A DNA stretch of 64,000 bases from contig JBFMBL010000003.1 in assembly GCA_040755195.1 (NCBI GenBank), positions 1-64,000 of the forward strand. The letters run 5' to 3'. Source of the DNA: SURF-55 sp040755195 (lineage in GTDB: Bacteria > Bacillota > Desulfotomaculia > Desulfotomaculales > Ammonificaceae). Below the pieces are notes generated by a model. The model was not told the DNA's origin and searched no databases. It was given only the letters and a program-made list of their open reading frames with translations. Below, piece by piece: positions 24,020 to 31,763 of the stretch. The position numbers were made by a program, and so were the translations under genes. Positions within the stretch are counted from its first letter, which is position 1, and every line of letters starts with the position of its first letter.

Positions 24020-27000
24020 TTGTCGTTCGTACACCTTCACCTGCATACGGAATACAGCCTGCTTGACGGGGCCGCAAGAATCAAAGACGCCGTTCAGCAC
24101 GCCGCGGATTTGGGAATGCCGGCGCTGGCGGTTACCGACCACGGGGCAATGTACGGGGTAATCGATTTCTACCAGGCATGTATGAAAAGAGGAATAAAAC
24201 CTATTTTGGGGTGCGAGGTTTATGTGGCGCCGCGGACGATAGCCGACCGTACGCCGAAGGTGGACGACAACCTTTATCACCTGGTGCTGCTTGCCGAAAA
24301 CGAAACAGGTTACCGGAACTTGATGGAGCTTGTTTCTCTCGGTTTTACCAGCGGGTTTTATTACAAACCGCGCGTGGACAGGTTCCTGCTCGGGCGGCTG
24401 AGCAAGGGATTGATCGCTTTGAGCGCCTGCCTGGCGGGAGAAGTGGCAACGGGTATTTTGAGGGGCGATCCCCGGAAGGCACGCGAGGCTGCCGGGACGT
24501 ACCGGGAGATTTTCGGTCCCGACAACTTTTACCTGGAGATACAGGATCACGGACTAAAGGAACAGCAAACGGTCAACCGGGAAATCGTCAATATATCCAA
24601 GGAATTAGCAATTCCGATAGTCGCCACGAACGATGTTCACTATGTGAAACAGGATGATGCCGCCATTCAGGACATCCTCCTTTGCATTCAGACGGGTAAG
24701 ACTGTTGATGATCCCAAACGGTTGCGTTTTCAATCAGACCAGTTATATATGAAGAGCGAAGAAGAAATGTGCGCTGTTTTTCCGGATTATGCGCCGGCGA
24801 TCGCGCGTACAATGGAAATCGCAGAACGCTGCAATACCCCTCTGGTTTTTGGACAATACCACCTGCCGGCATACCCGGTCCCACTCGGGAGCACGCCGGC
24901 GGAATACCTACGGGAGCTGTGCTATGACGGCCTGAAAAGGCGGTACGGTGAGCCGGACAGCTCGGTGATTGACCGGTTGGAATACGAGTTGCGGGTAATC
25001 GAAGCGATGGGATACCCGTCGTATTTTCTCATCGTGTGGGATCTTATACGCTTCGCGCGGGAAAACGGCGTGCTGGTCGGACCCGGGCGCGGTTCAGCGG
25101 CGGGCAGTGTGGTGGCTTACTGCCTGGGTGTAACGAATATCGATCCGTTGAAGTACGGACTTCTTTTCGAGCGTTTTTTGAACCCGGAACGGGTGTCGCT
25201 TCCGGACATAGATACCGATTTTTGTTATGAACTCCGAGGTAAGGTAATCGAATACGTATTCGAGCGTTATGGCAGCGAACGGGTGGCGCAGGTGGCAACG
25301 TTCGGGACTCTCGCCGCGCGGGCCGCTATCAGAGACGTGGGCCGGGCGCTCGGTTTGGCTTATGGTGAAGTCGACCGGGTAGCGCGGCTCATCCCGACCG
25401 AACTGGGGATGACGGTGGCAAAGGCCCTCGAGGTTTCACCTGAACTGGCGGAGCTTTCAACCGGCAATCCAACGGTCAAACACCTGCTCGACGTGGCGGC
25501 GCGCCTTGAAGGGATGCCGCGGCATGCCTCCACCCATGCCGCCGGTATCGTCATCGCCCCTGAGCCGCTTACCAACTTCGTACCCCTGCATCGTGTTGCC
25601 GACGGTTCGGTGTCTACACAGTTCGCCAAAGAAGCGGTGGAAGAACTGGGCCTTTTAAAAATGGATCTGCTCGGGCTTCGAACACTTACGGTTATCGGGG
25701 ATGCGGTCGATCTTGTAAGCAAGCACCGCGGCATGAGGATCGATATCGATAACCTGCCGCTTGACGATCCCGCGACCTATGAGCTTTTGTGCCGGGGCGA
25801 AACGGCCGGCGTTTTTCAACTTGAATCCAGCGGGATGCGGAACATCCTCCGGGAACTTAAGCCTAGCGTATTCGAGGATTTAATCGCGCTGGTGGCGCTT
25901 TACAGACCCGGCCCTTTGGGGAGCGGTATGGTCGAGGATTTCATCAGGCGCAAGCACGGGAAGACGCTGGTTACTTATCCCCACCCGTTGCTGGAACCGA
26001 TTTTACGAGAAACTTACGGCGTAATACTCTACCAGGAGCAAGTGATGCAGATTGCAAGCACTCTCGCCGGTTTCAGCCTTGGGGAAGCGGACCTCCTGCG
26101 CCGGGCGATGGGTAAGAAAAAGCCGGAAATCCTTGCCGGACTGAGGTCGCGATTCGTGGACGGCGCGGTGGAAAACGAAGTGGATGAAAGAACAGCGGGC
26201 GAGATTTTTGACCTGATGGAGTACTTTGCCGGTTACGGCTTTAACAAGAGTCATTCGGCCGCTTATGCCATGGTCGCTTATCAAACCGCCTACCTTAAGG
26301 CGTGTTTTACGCCGGAGTATATGGCGGCTCTGTTGACGTCTTCCCGTGACAACAGCGACAAAGTGGCCGCCTACGTGGAAGAATGCAGGCGGTTGCACAT
26401 AGAGGTTCTTCCTCCGGATGTCAACGAAAGCGGCAAGAATTTCACCGTGGTTACCAATGGTATTCGATTTGGGCTTTCAGCGGTCAAGAACGTCGGTGAA
26501 AGCGCCGTCGAAGCGATCATCACAGCCCGTGAAGAGGGAGGCGTTTTTCGGGATTTCGAAGATTTTTGTTCGAGGATACCGCCCCGCGCCATAAACCGCC
26601 GCGTTATGGAGAGTCTCGCGCGGGCCGGAGCTTTCACCTCGCTCGGCCAGAGCAGGCGCCAGGTGTTGGCTATGCTGGACGAAGGCCTGGAGCTTGCCCA
26701 GCGTTCGGTAAAGGAAAGGGATTCAAGCCAGCTATCGCTCTTTTGCGACCTCGAAAACGGCGGGTACCGGATCAAAACCGACCCGGAACTCGGGGAATTC
26801 CCCCAGCAGGAGCTTCTATCCATGGAAAAGGAACTTCTCGGGTTGTATATAACAGGCCATCCTTTGGCCAATTACCGCGAGATATTACGGGCGCTTACGG
26901 ACATTCAGGCGGTCGACCTGCCGGAGGCGGAACAGAACGTGTCCTTCAGAGTAGGAGGCCTGGCCCTTGGAATAAAAAAGCTTAGAACCAGGAAAGGAGA

Positions 27001-27418
27001 ACAGATGGGAGTCCTCCAGCTGGAGGATTTAACGGGAGTTATTGAGGTTGTGCTTTTCCCGCGTGTTTACCAGGAGTGCCGGCACATCCTTAAACCCGAA
27101 GCGGTCGTGCTGATCCGGGGCAAGAAAGCAACCGGCAGCGAAAGGGCAAGGCTTGTGGCGGATGAGGTGACGGCGATAGACTGGAACGGCGCCGAGGTAT
27201 ACCTGCGCCTTCCGGAGGCGGAACCTGAGTTCATGTCGCGTCTTAAGAATACGCTCAGCCGTTACCGGGGAACAAGCCCGGTTTACCTGTACCTTCCCGG
27301 GGAAAACGGTATCCGGAAGGCTCCCGAAGACTGCTGGGTCGACCTTACTTCACCTGTGGTCGGCATATTGAAGGACATAGTGGGAGAAAAGAATATAAAG
27401 TTGGCCTGGCGGCGGTGA
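24020..27418 (+). CDS. dnaE: DNA polymerase III alpha subunit, DnaE type
   Basis: A replicative polymerase subunit of about 1132 residues. The PHP domain opens with FVHLHLHTEYSLLDG and retains metal-binding histidines. The polymerase core shows GPGRGSAAGS, PDIDTDF (Asp396 and Asp398) and KMDLLGL (Asp549), the three catalytic aspartates. The thumb/fingers region has GYGFNKSHSAAYA, and a helix-hairpin region and OB-fold follow before a short C-terminal domain. The proper start is TTG 24020, 7 bases after GGAGGT, giving the canonical MSFVHLHLHTE N-terminus; ATG 24005 would put the ribosome site inside the gene. Firmicutes usually also carry PolC, which is not in this window. Confidence 0.96.
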   Translation: MSFVHLHLHTEYSLLDGAARIKDAVQHAADLGMPALAVTDHGAMYGVIDFYQACMKRGIKPILGCEVYVAPRTIADRTPKVDDNLYHLVLLAENETGYRNLMELVSLGFTSGFYYKPRVDRFLLGRLSKGLIALSACLAGEVATGILRGDPRKAREAAGTYREIFGPDNFYLEIQDHGLKEQQTVNREIVNISKELAIPIVATNDVHYVKQDDAAIQDILLCIQTGKTVDDPKRLRFQSDQLYMKSEEEMCAVFPDYAPAIARTMEIAERCNTPLVFGQYHLPAYPVPLGSTPAEYLRELCYDGLKRRYGEPDSSVIDRLEYELRVIEAMGYPSYFLIVWDLIRFARENGVLVGPGRGSAAGSVVAYCLGVTNIDPLKYGLLFERFLNPERVSLPDIDTDFCYELRGKVIEYVFERYGSERVAQVATFGTLAARAAIRDVGRALGLAYGEVDRVARLIPTELGMTVAKALEVSPELAELSTGNPTVKHLLDVAARLEGMPRHASTHAAGIVIAPEPLTNFVPLHRVADGSVSTQFAKEAVEELGLLKMDLLGLRTLTVIGDAVDLVSKHRGMRIDIDNLPLDDPATYELLCRGETAGVFQLESSGMRNILRELKPSVFEDLIALVALYRPGPLGSGMVEDFIRRKHGKTLVTYPHPLLEPILRETYGVILYQEQVMQIASTLAGFSLGEADLLRRAMGKKKPEILAGLRSRFVDGAVENEVDERTAGEIFDLMEYFAGYGFNKSHSAAYAMVAYQTAYLKACFTPEYMAALLTSSRDNSDKVAAYVEECRRLHIEVLPPDVNESGKNFTVVTNGIRFGLSAVKNVGESAVEAIITAREEGGVFRDFEDFCSRIPPRAINRRVMESLARAGAFTSLGQSRRQVLAMLDEGLELAQRSVKERDSSQLSLFCDLENGGYRIKTDPELGEFPQQELLSMEKELLGLYITGHPLANYREILRALTDIQAVDLPEAEQNVSFRVGGLALGIKKLRTRKGEQMGVLQLEDLTGVIEVVLFPRVYQECRHILKPEAVVLIRGKKATGSERARLVADEVTAIDWNGAEVYLRLPEAEPEFMSRLKNTLSRYRGTSPVYLYLPGENGIRKAPEDCWVDLTSPVVGILKDIVGEKNIKLAWRR

Positions 27419-27423
27419 TTTAA

Positions 27424-27483
27424 CCCCGTGCGACGTGCGACGTTAGGGGTTCGAGGGAGTTACCCCGCACGTTGCGAACTAAG
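27424..27483. repeat. Intergenic short repeat downstream of dnaE
   Basis: Two GTGCGAC units sit next to the dnaE stop, followed by a GC-rich stretch without a gene. A diverged copy of the folded element starts just after. Confidence 0.5.
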
Positions 27484-27742
27484 AGACCCGTAAGCCTTGA
27501 ACTTAGAAGCTGTATTGTAACTTACACGGAGCGCAACGAGAAGTAATGCAGTGCAAGGAAGACCGGGGAGACGAACCGGACAATTGGGAAGTGAGACGTG
27601 GGAAGTTGGAAGTGGGATTATTGAAGGAATTCACGGAAGCGAATTCCCATAAACTTCTCACCTCTAACATCGCACATCCCACCTCTCAGTTGGCAGCAAT
27701 GCGTTGCTTATCGTTGTGCCCTCCGAAAGAACTGTTTTCTTG
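27484..27742 (+). repeat. Folded dispersed element, diverged copy with enlarged apical hairpin (upstream of mtrB)
   Basis: The core shared with the copy at 36382 is clear: GACCCGTAAGC at the 5' side, CGGAGCGCAACGAGAAGT, ATGCAGTGCAAGGAAGACCG, GAGACGAACCGGA, then GCAGCAATGCGTTGCTTATCG and a tail with CCGAAAGAA. Where other copies have a 16-base apical stem-loop, this one has about 110 bases (27580-27691) forming a long imperfect palindrome of GAAGT/GTGGGA-type units. This implies that the apical loop tolerates replacement. It sits directly upstream of the probable mtrB promoter. Confidence 0.7.
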
Positions 27743-27768
27743 CTCTTCAATTACCGTTATGCTATCAT
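27740..27768 (+). promoter_or_regulatory. Probable sigma-A promoter of mtrB
   Basis: TTGCTC and TATCAT are separated by exactly 17 bases, ending 28 bases before the mtrB start codon. The spacing is ideal and each box has four or five consensus positions. Confidence 0.45.
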
Positions 27769-27796
27769 ACATGCCAGAAGACAGGAGGTAAAAATA

Positions 27797-28027
27797 ATGC
27801 TTGAGCAGCAATGGATTTTGGCCGATTATATCGTTATAAAAGCAATGGAAAATGGTGTGACCATCATGGGTCTTACGCGTGGAAAGGACACCAGGTTCCA
27901 TCATACGGAAAAGCTCGATAAAGGTGAACTCATGATCGCCCAATTTACCGAACATACCTCAGCTATTAAGATTCGGGGAAAGGCTGAGGTTTTGACCAAA
28001 CACGGAAGCATACGCACAGAGGAATAG
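27797..28027 (+). CDS. mtrB: TRAP, trp RNA-binding attenuation protein
   Basis: A 76-residue protein closely matching Bacillus TRAP, which forms an 11-subunit ring that binds tryptophan and then wraps RNA carrying spaced GAG/UAG triplets to shut off trp genes. GLTRGKDTRFHHTEKLDKGE and AQFTEHTSAIKIRGKAE are diagnostic. Lys39, Lys58 and Arg60 correspond to the RNA-binding residues Lys37, Lys56 and Arg58 of Bacillus. The start is ATG 27797 behind AGGAGGT. In Bacillus mtrB follows folE (mtrA); here it stands alone between dnaE and a DUF2007-like gene. No trp gene is in the window, so the targets lie elsewhere. Confidence 0.95.
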   Translation: MLEQQWILADYIVIKAMENGVTIMGLTRGKDTRFHHTEKLDKGELMIAQFTEHTSAIKIRGKAEVLTKHGSIRTEE

Positions 28028-28118
28028 CAGCCCGAGTATGCTTTGTTTTCGGGCAGGCATCTTAGACACACGTTTTGGGTATAATTGAAAAAATTGCTTC
28101 GTACAGGGAGGACCTTGT

Positions 28119-28307
28119 GTGTGGACGGTAGTCTATATCGCTCCAACCCAAAAAGAGGCTGAAAGTATAAAGGATATGCTGGTTAGCGAAGGCTTGTTAG
28201 TTAAACTGCGTGTAGCAAACACCGGTACATGTGACAGCCAGGCATACGAAATTCTGGTGCCGGAGGCCGAGGTTGAGGAGGCTCATAAACTCCTGGGGGA
28301 GTTTTGA
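28119..28307 (+). CDS. Small DUF2007-like (putative signal transducing) protein
   Basis: A 62-residue protein with a single ferredoxin-like babb pattern: WTVVYIAPTQKEAESIKDMLVSEG, a strand containing one cysteine (TGTCDSQAYEILVP) and a final helix EVEEAHKLLGEF. This matches the small DUF2007 family of putative regulatory proteins. It starts at GTG 28119 behind AGGGAGG. It precedes accD by about 120 bases on the same strand. The function of the family is not established, and I can only say it is soluble and probably binds a small molecule or partner. Confidence 0.75.
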   Translation: MWTVVYIAPTQKEAESIKDMLVSEGLLVKLRVANTGTCDSQAYEILVPEAEVEEAHKLLGEF

Positions 28308-28425
28308 GATCAAACGTATCCCGGTGGACACAAGGGATGGTATTGCAGATTCATTTTTTGTTTGACAACGGCTCCCGGGTATGGAACGGGTTCCGTTTTT
28401 CGTTGGGAGGGAGGGGATCAATCTG

Positions 28426-29256
28426 GTGTTGGAGCTTTTCAAGAAACCCAAATATGTAACAGTACGTAAGGAAGAAAAGAAAGACATCCCGGAGGGGTTG
28501 TGGATAAAGTGTCCGACCTGCGGGATTATCGTTTATAACAAGGACCTTGCCAAGAACCTCAACGTTTGCGGCAAATGCAATCACCACTTCCGGCTTACCG
28601 CGGCGGAGAGGTTAAGCTATACCCTCGACGAAGGAAGTTTTGAAGAGTATGACGCCGGGTTGGTGGCGGACAACCCACTGGATTTTCCGGGTTATCCGGA
28701 CAAACTTGCCGAAGCAAGGCAAAAAACGGCGTTGAATGAAGCGGTGGTTACCGGGGAAGGTAATATTCTCGGGCACCGGGTGGTCATAGGGGTAATGGAT
28801 TCCCGCTTTATAATAGCGAGCATGGGAGCAGCCGTGGGGGAAAAGATTGCACGGGCGGCGGAGAGAGCCGGTGAACGGCGCCTGCCTTTTGTTATGTTCA
28901 GTGCTTCCGGCGGTGCAAGAATGCAGGAAGGAATGGTTGCGCTGATGCAAATGGCCAAAACCGCCGTGGCGCTGAAGTGCCTGGACGCCGCGGGACTGCT
29001 TTACGTGACGGTCCTGACCGACCCTACTACCGGCGGCGTGAGCGCCAGCTTTGCAATGCTCGGCGACATTATTATTGCTGAACCGGGTGCGCGTGTCGGT
29101 TTTGCCGGCCCGCGCGTGTTGGACCAAACCATAAAGCAGAAACTCCCAGATGGTTTTCAGAAGGCAGAGTTCATGCTGCAGCGCGGTATGATTGACCTTG
29201 TGGTGCCGCGGGTCAGGATGCGTGAGACCCTGGCGCACATCCTTAGGCTTCATTAG
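28426..29256 (+). CDS. accD: Acetyl-CoA carboxylase carboxyltransferase beta subunit
   Basis: A protein of about 277 residues. The N-terminal zinc ribbon has Cys29, Cys32, Cys48 and Cys51 (CPTC and CGKC). The crotonase-like domain follows, with FSASGGARMQEGM, DPTTGGVSASFA and the oxyanion-hole region. With AccA it transfers carboxyl from biotin to acetyl-CoA, giving malonyl-CoA for fatty acid synthesis. Start: GTG 28426 or TTG 28429, about 10 bases after the long GGGAGGGAGGGG; the upstream ATG at 28381 has no ribosome site and would add an atypical leader. accA follows 13 bases later. Confidence 0.95.
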   Translation: MLELFKKPKYVTVRKEEKKDIPEGLWIKCPTCGIIVYNKDLAKNLNVCGKCNHHFRLTAAERLSYTLDEGSFEEYDAGLVADNPLDFPGYPDKLAEARQKTALNEAVVTGEGNILGHRVVIGVMDSRFIIASMGAAVGEKIARAAERAGERRLPFVMFSASGGARMQEGMVALMQMAKTAVALKCLDAAGLLYVTVLTDPTTGGVSASFAMLGDIIIAEPGARVGFAGPRVLDQTIKQKLPDGFQKAEFMLQRGMIDLVVPRVRMRETLAHILRLH

Positions 29257-29269
29257 GGGAGGGAAAATA

Positions 29270-30223
29270 TTGCCGGTAGCCCTTGATTTCGAAAAGCCTC
29301 TTATAGAACTGGAGAATAAAATAACGGAACTTACCTCTTTCAGCCAGGAAAAAGGCCTGGAGCTTTCGGGGGAGATAGAAAACTTGAGGAAACGCGCGGA
29401 GGAACTTAAACGTTCGATTTTCACCAACCTTACCCCCTGGCAAAAGGTACAACTTGCCCGCCACCCTGATCGTCCTAATACCGAAGATTATGTCAAAATG
29501 CTTTTCCAGGAGTTCCTCGAGCTTCACGGTGATCGTTGTTACGGCGATGATCCGGCGGTCCTGGGCGGTATCGGACTGTTTGATGGAACACCGGTCACCG
29601 TCGTAGGGCATCTAAGGGGCCGGGACACCAAGGAGAATGTAAACCGGAACTTCGGGATGGCGCATCCGGAGGGATTTCGTAAAGCCCTGAGGCTGATGCT
29701 TCAGGCGGAAAAATTCGGGCGGCCGGTAGTAAGCTTTCTTGACACCCGCGGCGCTCACTACGGTGTCGGGGCTGAAGAACGGGGGCAGTGCTACGCAATC
29801 GCACAAAATTTACTTCGTATGAGCACACTCCGGATACCGATAATAGTAATAGTTATCGGTGAAGGGGGAAGCGGCGGAGCACTGGCAATAGGAGTCGGGG
29901 ACAGGATCCTGATGCAGGAGCACGCGGTGTATTCCGTAATAAACCCGGAAGGTTGCGCGAGTATCCTCTGGAAGGATGCCACCCGGGCACGAGAGGCTGC
30001 AGAAGCCTTAAGGCTCACGGCGGAGGATCTTTTAGCATTGGGGATCGCCGACGAAATGATCCCGGAACCCCTCGGCGGGGCCCACCGGGACCCCGAAGGC
30101 GCCGGCGCTTTGTTGCGAGAGGCGCTTGCCCGGAATCTGAGAGAGTTGGGTAAACTGACTCCTGATGAACTTGTCGAGCGCCGCTACTCGAAGTTCAGAA
30201 ACACAGGTTCCATAAGTGGTTGA
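29270..30223 (+). CDS. accA: Acetyl-CoA carboxylase carboxyltransferase alpha subunit
   Basis: A 317-residue partner of AccD. The N-terminal coiled-coil helix (about 1-45) and HPDRPNTEDYVKMLF precede the carboxyltransferase core with GGIGLFDG, MAHPEGFRKALRLM, GEGGSGGALA and NPEGCASILW. Around 158-173 it reads DTRGAHYGVGAEERGQ, whereas the family is almost always DTPGAYPGxGAEERGQ. Several substitutions cluster in a conserved active-site loop while the rest is standard. The start is TTG 29270 after AGGGGAGGG. Probably functional, but that loop deserves checking. It forms an operon with accD. Confidence 0.95.
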   Translation: MPVALDFEKPLIELENKITELTSFSQEKGLELSGEIENLRKRAEELKRSIFTNLTPWQKVQLARHPDRPNTEDYVKMLFQEFLELHGDRCYGDDPAVLGGIGLFDGTPVTVVGHLRGRDTKENVNRNFGMAHPEGFRKALRLMLQAEKFGRPVVSFLDTRGAHYGVGAEERGQCYAIAQNLLRMSTLRIPIIVIVIGEGGSGGALAIGVGDRILMQEHAVYSVINPEGCASILWKDATRAREAAEALRLTAEDLLALGIADEMIPEPLGGAHRDPEGAGALLREALARNLRELGKLTPDELVERRYSKFRNTGSISG

Positions 30224-30308
30224 GGTCACCGGCGAGCCAGCATTGGGTTTGACTTTGTCTTTACGTGAAAGAATACTCCTTCTCGCTTTAATTAATCCCG
30301 GCGTTTGA
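30216..30308 (+). CDS. Possible small ORF overlapping the accA end (30 codons), maybe a gene relic
   Basis: A GTG at 30216, overlapping the accA stop, opens a 30-residue frame (VVEVTGEPALGLTLSLRERI, then LLLALINPGV). It looks protein-like (helix-forming, balanced charge) but no ribosome site is clear. It could be the start of a gene truncated by whatever happened in the 30.3-30.5 kb gap. That gap contains no other recognisable gene. Confidence 0.25.
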   Translation: MVEVTGEPALGLTLSLRERILLLALINPGV

Positions 30309-30478
30309 ATTGTGAGCGGCCTCTTCCCGCGGCTTTTGGGACATTTCCCCCTTACACTGATGAAACCGCAATAGCTCTGCTTGTATCGAGGTCTTTTTCA
30401 ACTACTGATGCCCGGCTATTGCCGGCTATCTTCTTTAGAGTAGCTCATGCGGGCCTTTTACCCGCACCAGCGGAAGAA

Positions 30479-30680
30479 AGAAAATGGGGTGACCCGTAAG
30501 CCGTTACTTAGATGCAGAAGAGTAACATAAACGGAACGCGGCAAGGAGCAAGTAGTACAAGGAAGGCGTAGCCGGACGGGCCGGAGCGTATACGGAAATA
30601 CGTGAGGACCCGGCCGGTGAGCCTGACGCAGTAATGCGAAGCTCATCGCCGCGCCCCACGAATGAACTCCTATTCTCTGA
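30479..30680 (+). repeat. Folded dispersed element, copy 2 (upstream of pfkA)
   Basis: Nearly identical to the copy at 12703 over about 185 bases (GGGTGACCCGTAAGC at the 5' side through GCTCATCGCCGCGCCCC). Its first hairpin is extended by CCGTTACT/AGTAAC. The 5' end is AGAAAATG; the 3' end (TATTCTCTGAGG) is more diverged than in the other copies. It lies immediately upstream of the pfkA ribosome site and in the same direction. Confidence 0.8.
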
Positions 30681-30694
30681 GGAGGGGGAGTCCC

Positions 30695-31657
30695 TTGCAC
30701 CGGATCGGGTTATTGACAAGCGGTGGCGACGCACCGGGGATGAACGCAGCCATTCGTGCCGTGGTGCGAAAAGGCCTTTATCAAGGCTACGAGGTTATGG
30801 GGGTAAGGCGGGGGTTCGCCGGTCTGGTGGATGGTGATATTGAGCCGCTGAATCTAGGGTCGGTGGCGGACACAATACAGACAGGCGGCACAATACTTTT
30901 GACGGCGCGCTCGGAGGAGTTTGTTTCCCCCGAAGGAAGATCGCAGGCCTTCGCCTCGGTCCGACGGGCTGGTATCGACGGCCTGGTGGTCATCGGCGGG
31001 GACGGCTCGTTCAGAGGGGCTCATGTGTTTCACCAGGAAACAGCACTTCCGGTGGCGTGCGTACCGGCAACGATTGATAACGACATTTCGGGAACCGACT
31101 ACACCATTGGTTTTGACACGGCGGTGAATAACGTTGTAGACGCGATAAATAAAATCCGCGATACAGCAACTTCCCATGAGAGAACGTTTGTGATAGAAGT
31201 AATGGGGCGCAACTCAGGTTTTATCGCGCTTACCGCCGGTCTTGCCGGCGGCGCCGAGTCCATTCTGATTCCGGAACTGCCTTTTGATCTTGACGCCGTT
31301 TGCCGCCGCCTGCTGCGGGGAGTCAGGCGAGGGAAGCTACACAGCATCATCATCGTGGCTGAGGGCGCCGGTTCTGCTGCGGAGGTGGCGCGTGAAATAA
31401 AGTCCCGTACCGGTTTTGACACCAAAATTACCGTTCTCGGCCACATCCAGCGCGGCGGGGCGCCCACCGTTTTCGACCGGGTTCTGGCCAGCATGATGGG
31501 AGCACGGGCGGTGGACCTGCTCGACGCCGGGGAAGAGAGCACGGCTGTGTGTATTTGCGAGGGGAGGTTGGGACACTGCAACCTTACCGAGGTATTCGAA
31601 TCCAGGAAAGAAATTGATAAAGAGCTATATCAGCTCGCCGAAGTCCTTGCGATATAG
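30695..31657 (+). CDS. pfkA: 6-phosphofructokinase, ATP-dependent
   Basis: A 320-residue glycolytic enzyme phosphorylating fructose 6-phosphate. LTSGGDAPGMNAAIR binds the nucleotide, GGDGSFRGA contains Gly104 as in ATP-dependent enzymes (PPi-dependent ones have Asp there), and PATIDNDISGTDYTIGFDTA has the catalytic Asp128. MGRNSGFIAL and GHIQRGGAP complete the set. The start is TTG 30695, 7-8 bases after GAGGAGGGGG. It precedes pyk by about 100 bases, giving a glycolytic pair as in many Firmicutes. A folded repeat occupies its leader region. Confidence 0.95.
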   Translation: MHRIGLLTSGGDAPGMNAAIRAVVRKGLYQGYEVMGVRRGFAGLVDGDIEPLNLGSVADTIQTGGTILLTARSEEFVSPEGRSQAFASVRRAGIDGLVVIGGDGSFRGAHVFHQETALPVACVPATIDNDISGTDYTIGFDTAVNNVVDAINKIRDTATSHERTFVIEVMGRNSGFIALTAGLAGGAESILIPELPFDLDAVCRRLLRGVRRGKLHSIIIVAEGAGSAAEVAREIKSRTGFDTKITVLGHIQRGGAPTVFDRVLASMMGARAVDLLDAGEESTAVCICEGRLGHCNLTEVFESRKEIDKELYQLAEVLAI

Positions 31658-31660
31658 TTA

Positions 31661-31752
31661 TTAAAGTCCCGAGTCCCGAGTCAGGACTCGACTCAACCCG
31701 TAACCCGCGACTCGTGACTGAGGACTTAGGACTGAGGACTGAGGACTGAGGG
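31661..31752. repeat. 7-bp tandem repeat block in the pyk leader (GGACTGA units)
   Basis: Inverted arms of GAGTCCCGAGTC type come first (including GAGTCAGGACTC), then about five direct units of GGACTGA/GGACTTA directly before the pyk ribosome site. The direct units place a GAG or TAG triplet every seven bases. Confidence 0.8.
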
Positions 31753-31763
31753 ATGGAGGTATT

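Noticed and set aside
30305..30499. Open frame of 64 codons after accA
   Set aside because: TTG start without a ribosome site, no recognisable protein, and its end runs into the folded repeat.
31661..31752. CRISPR-like array
   Set aside because: The units are only 7 bases with no spacers and are directly contiguous; no cas genes are present.
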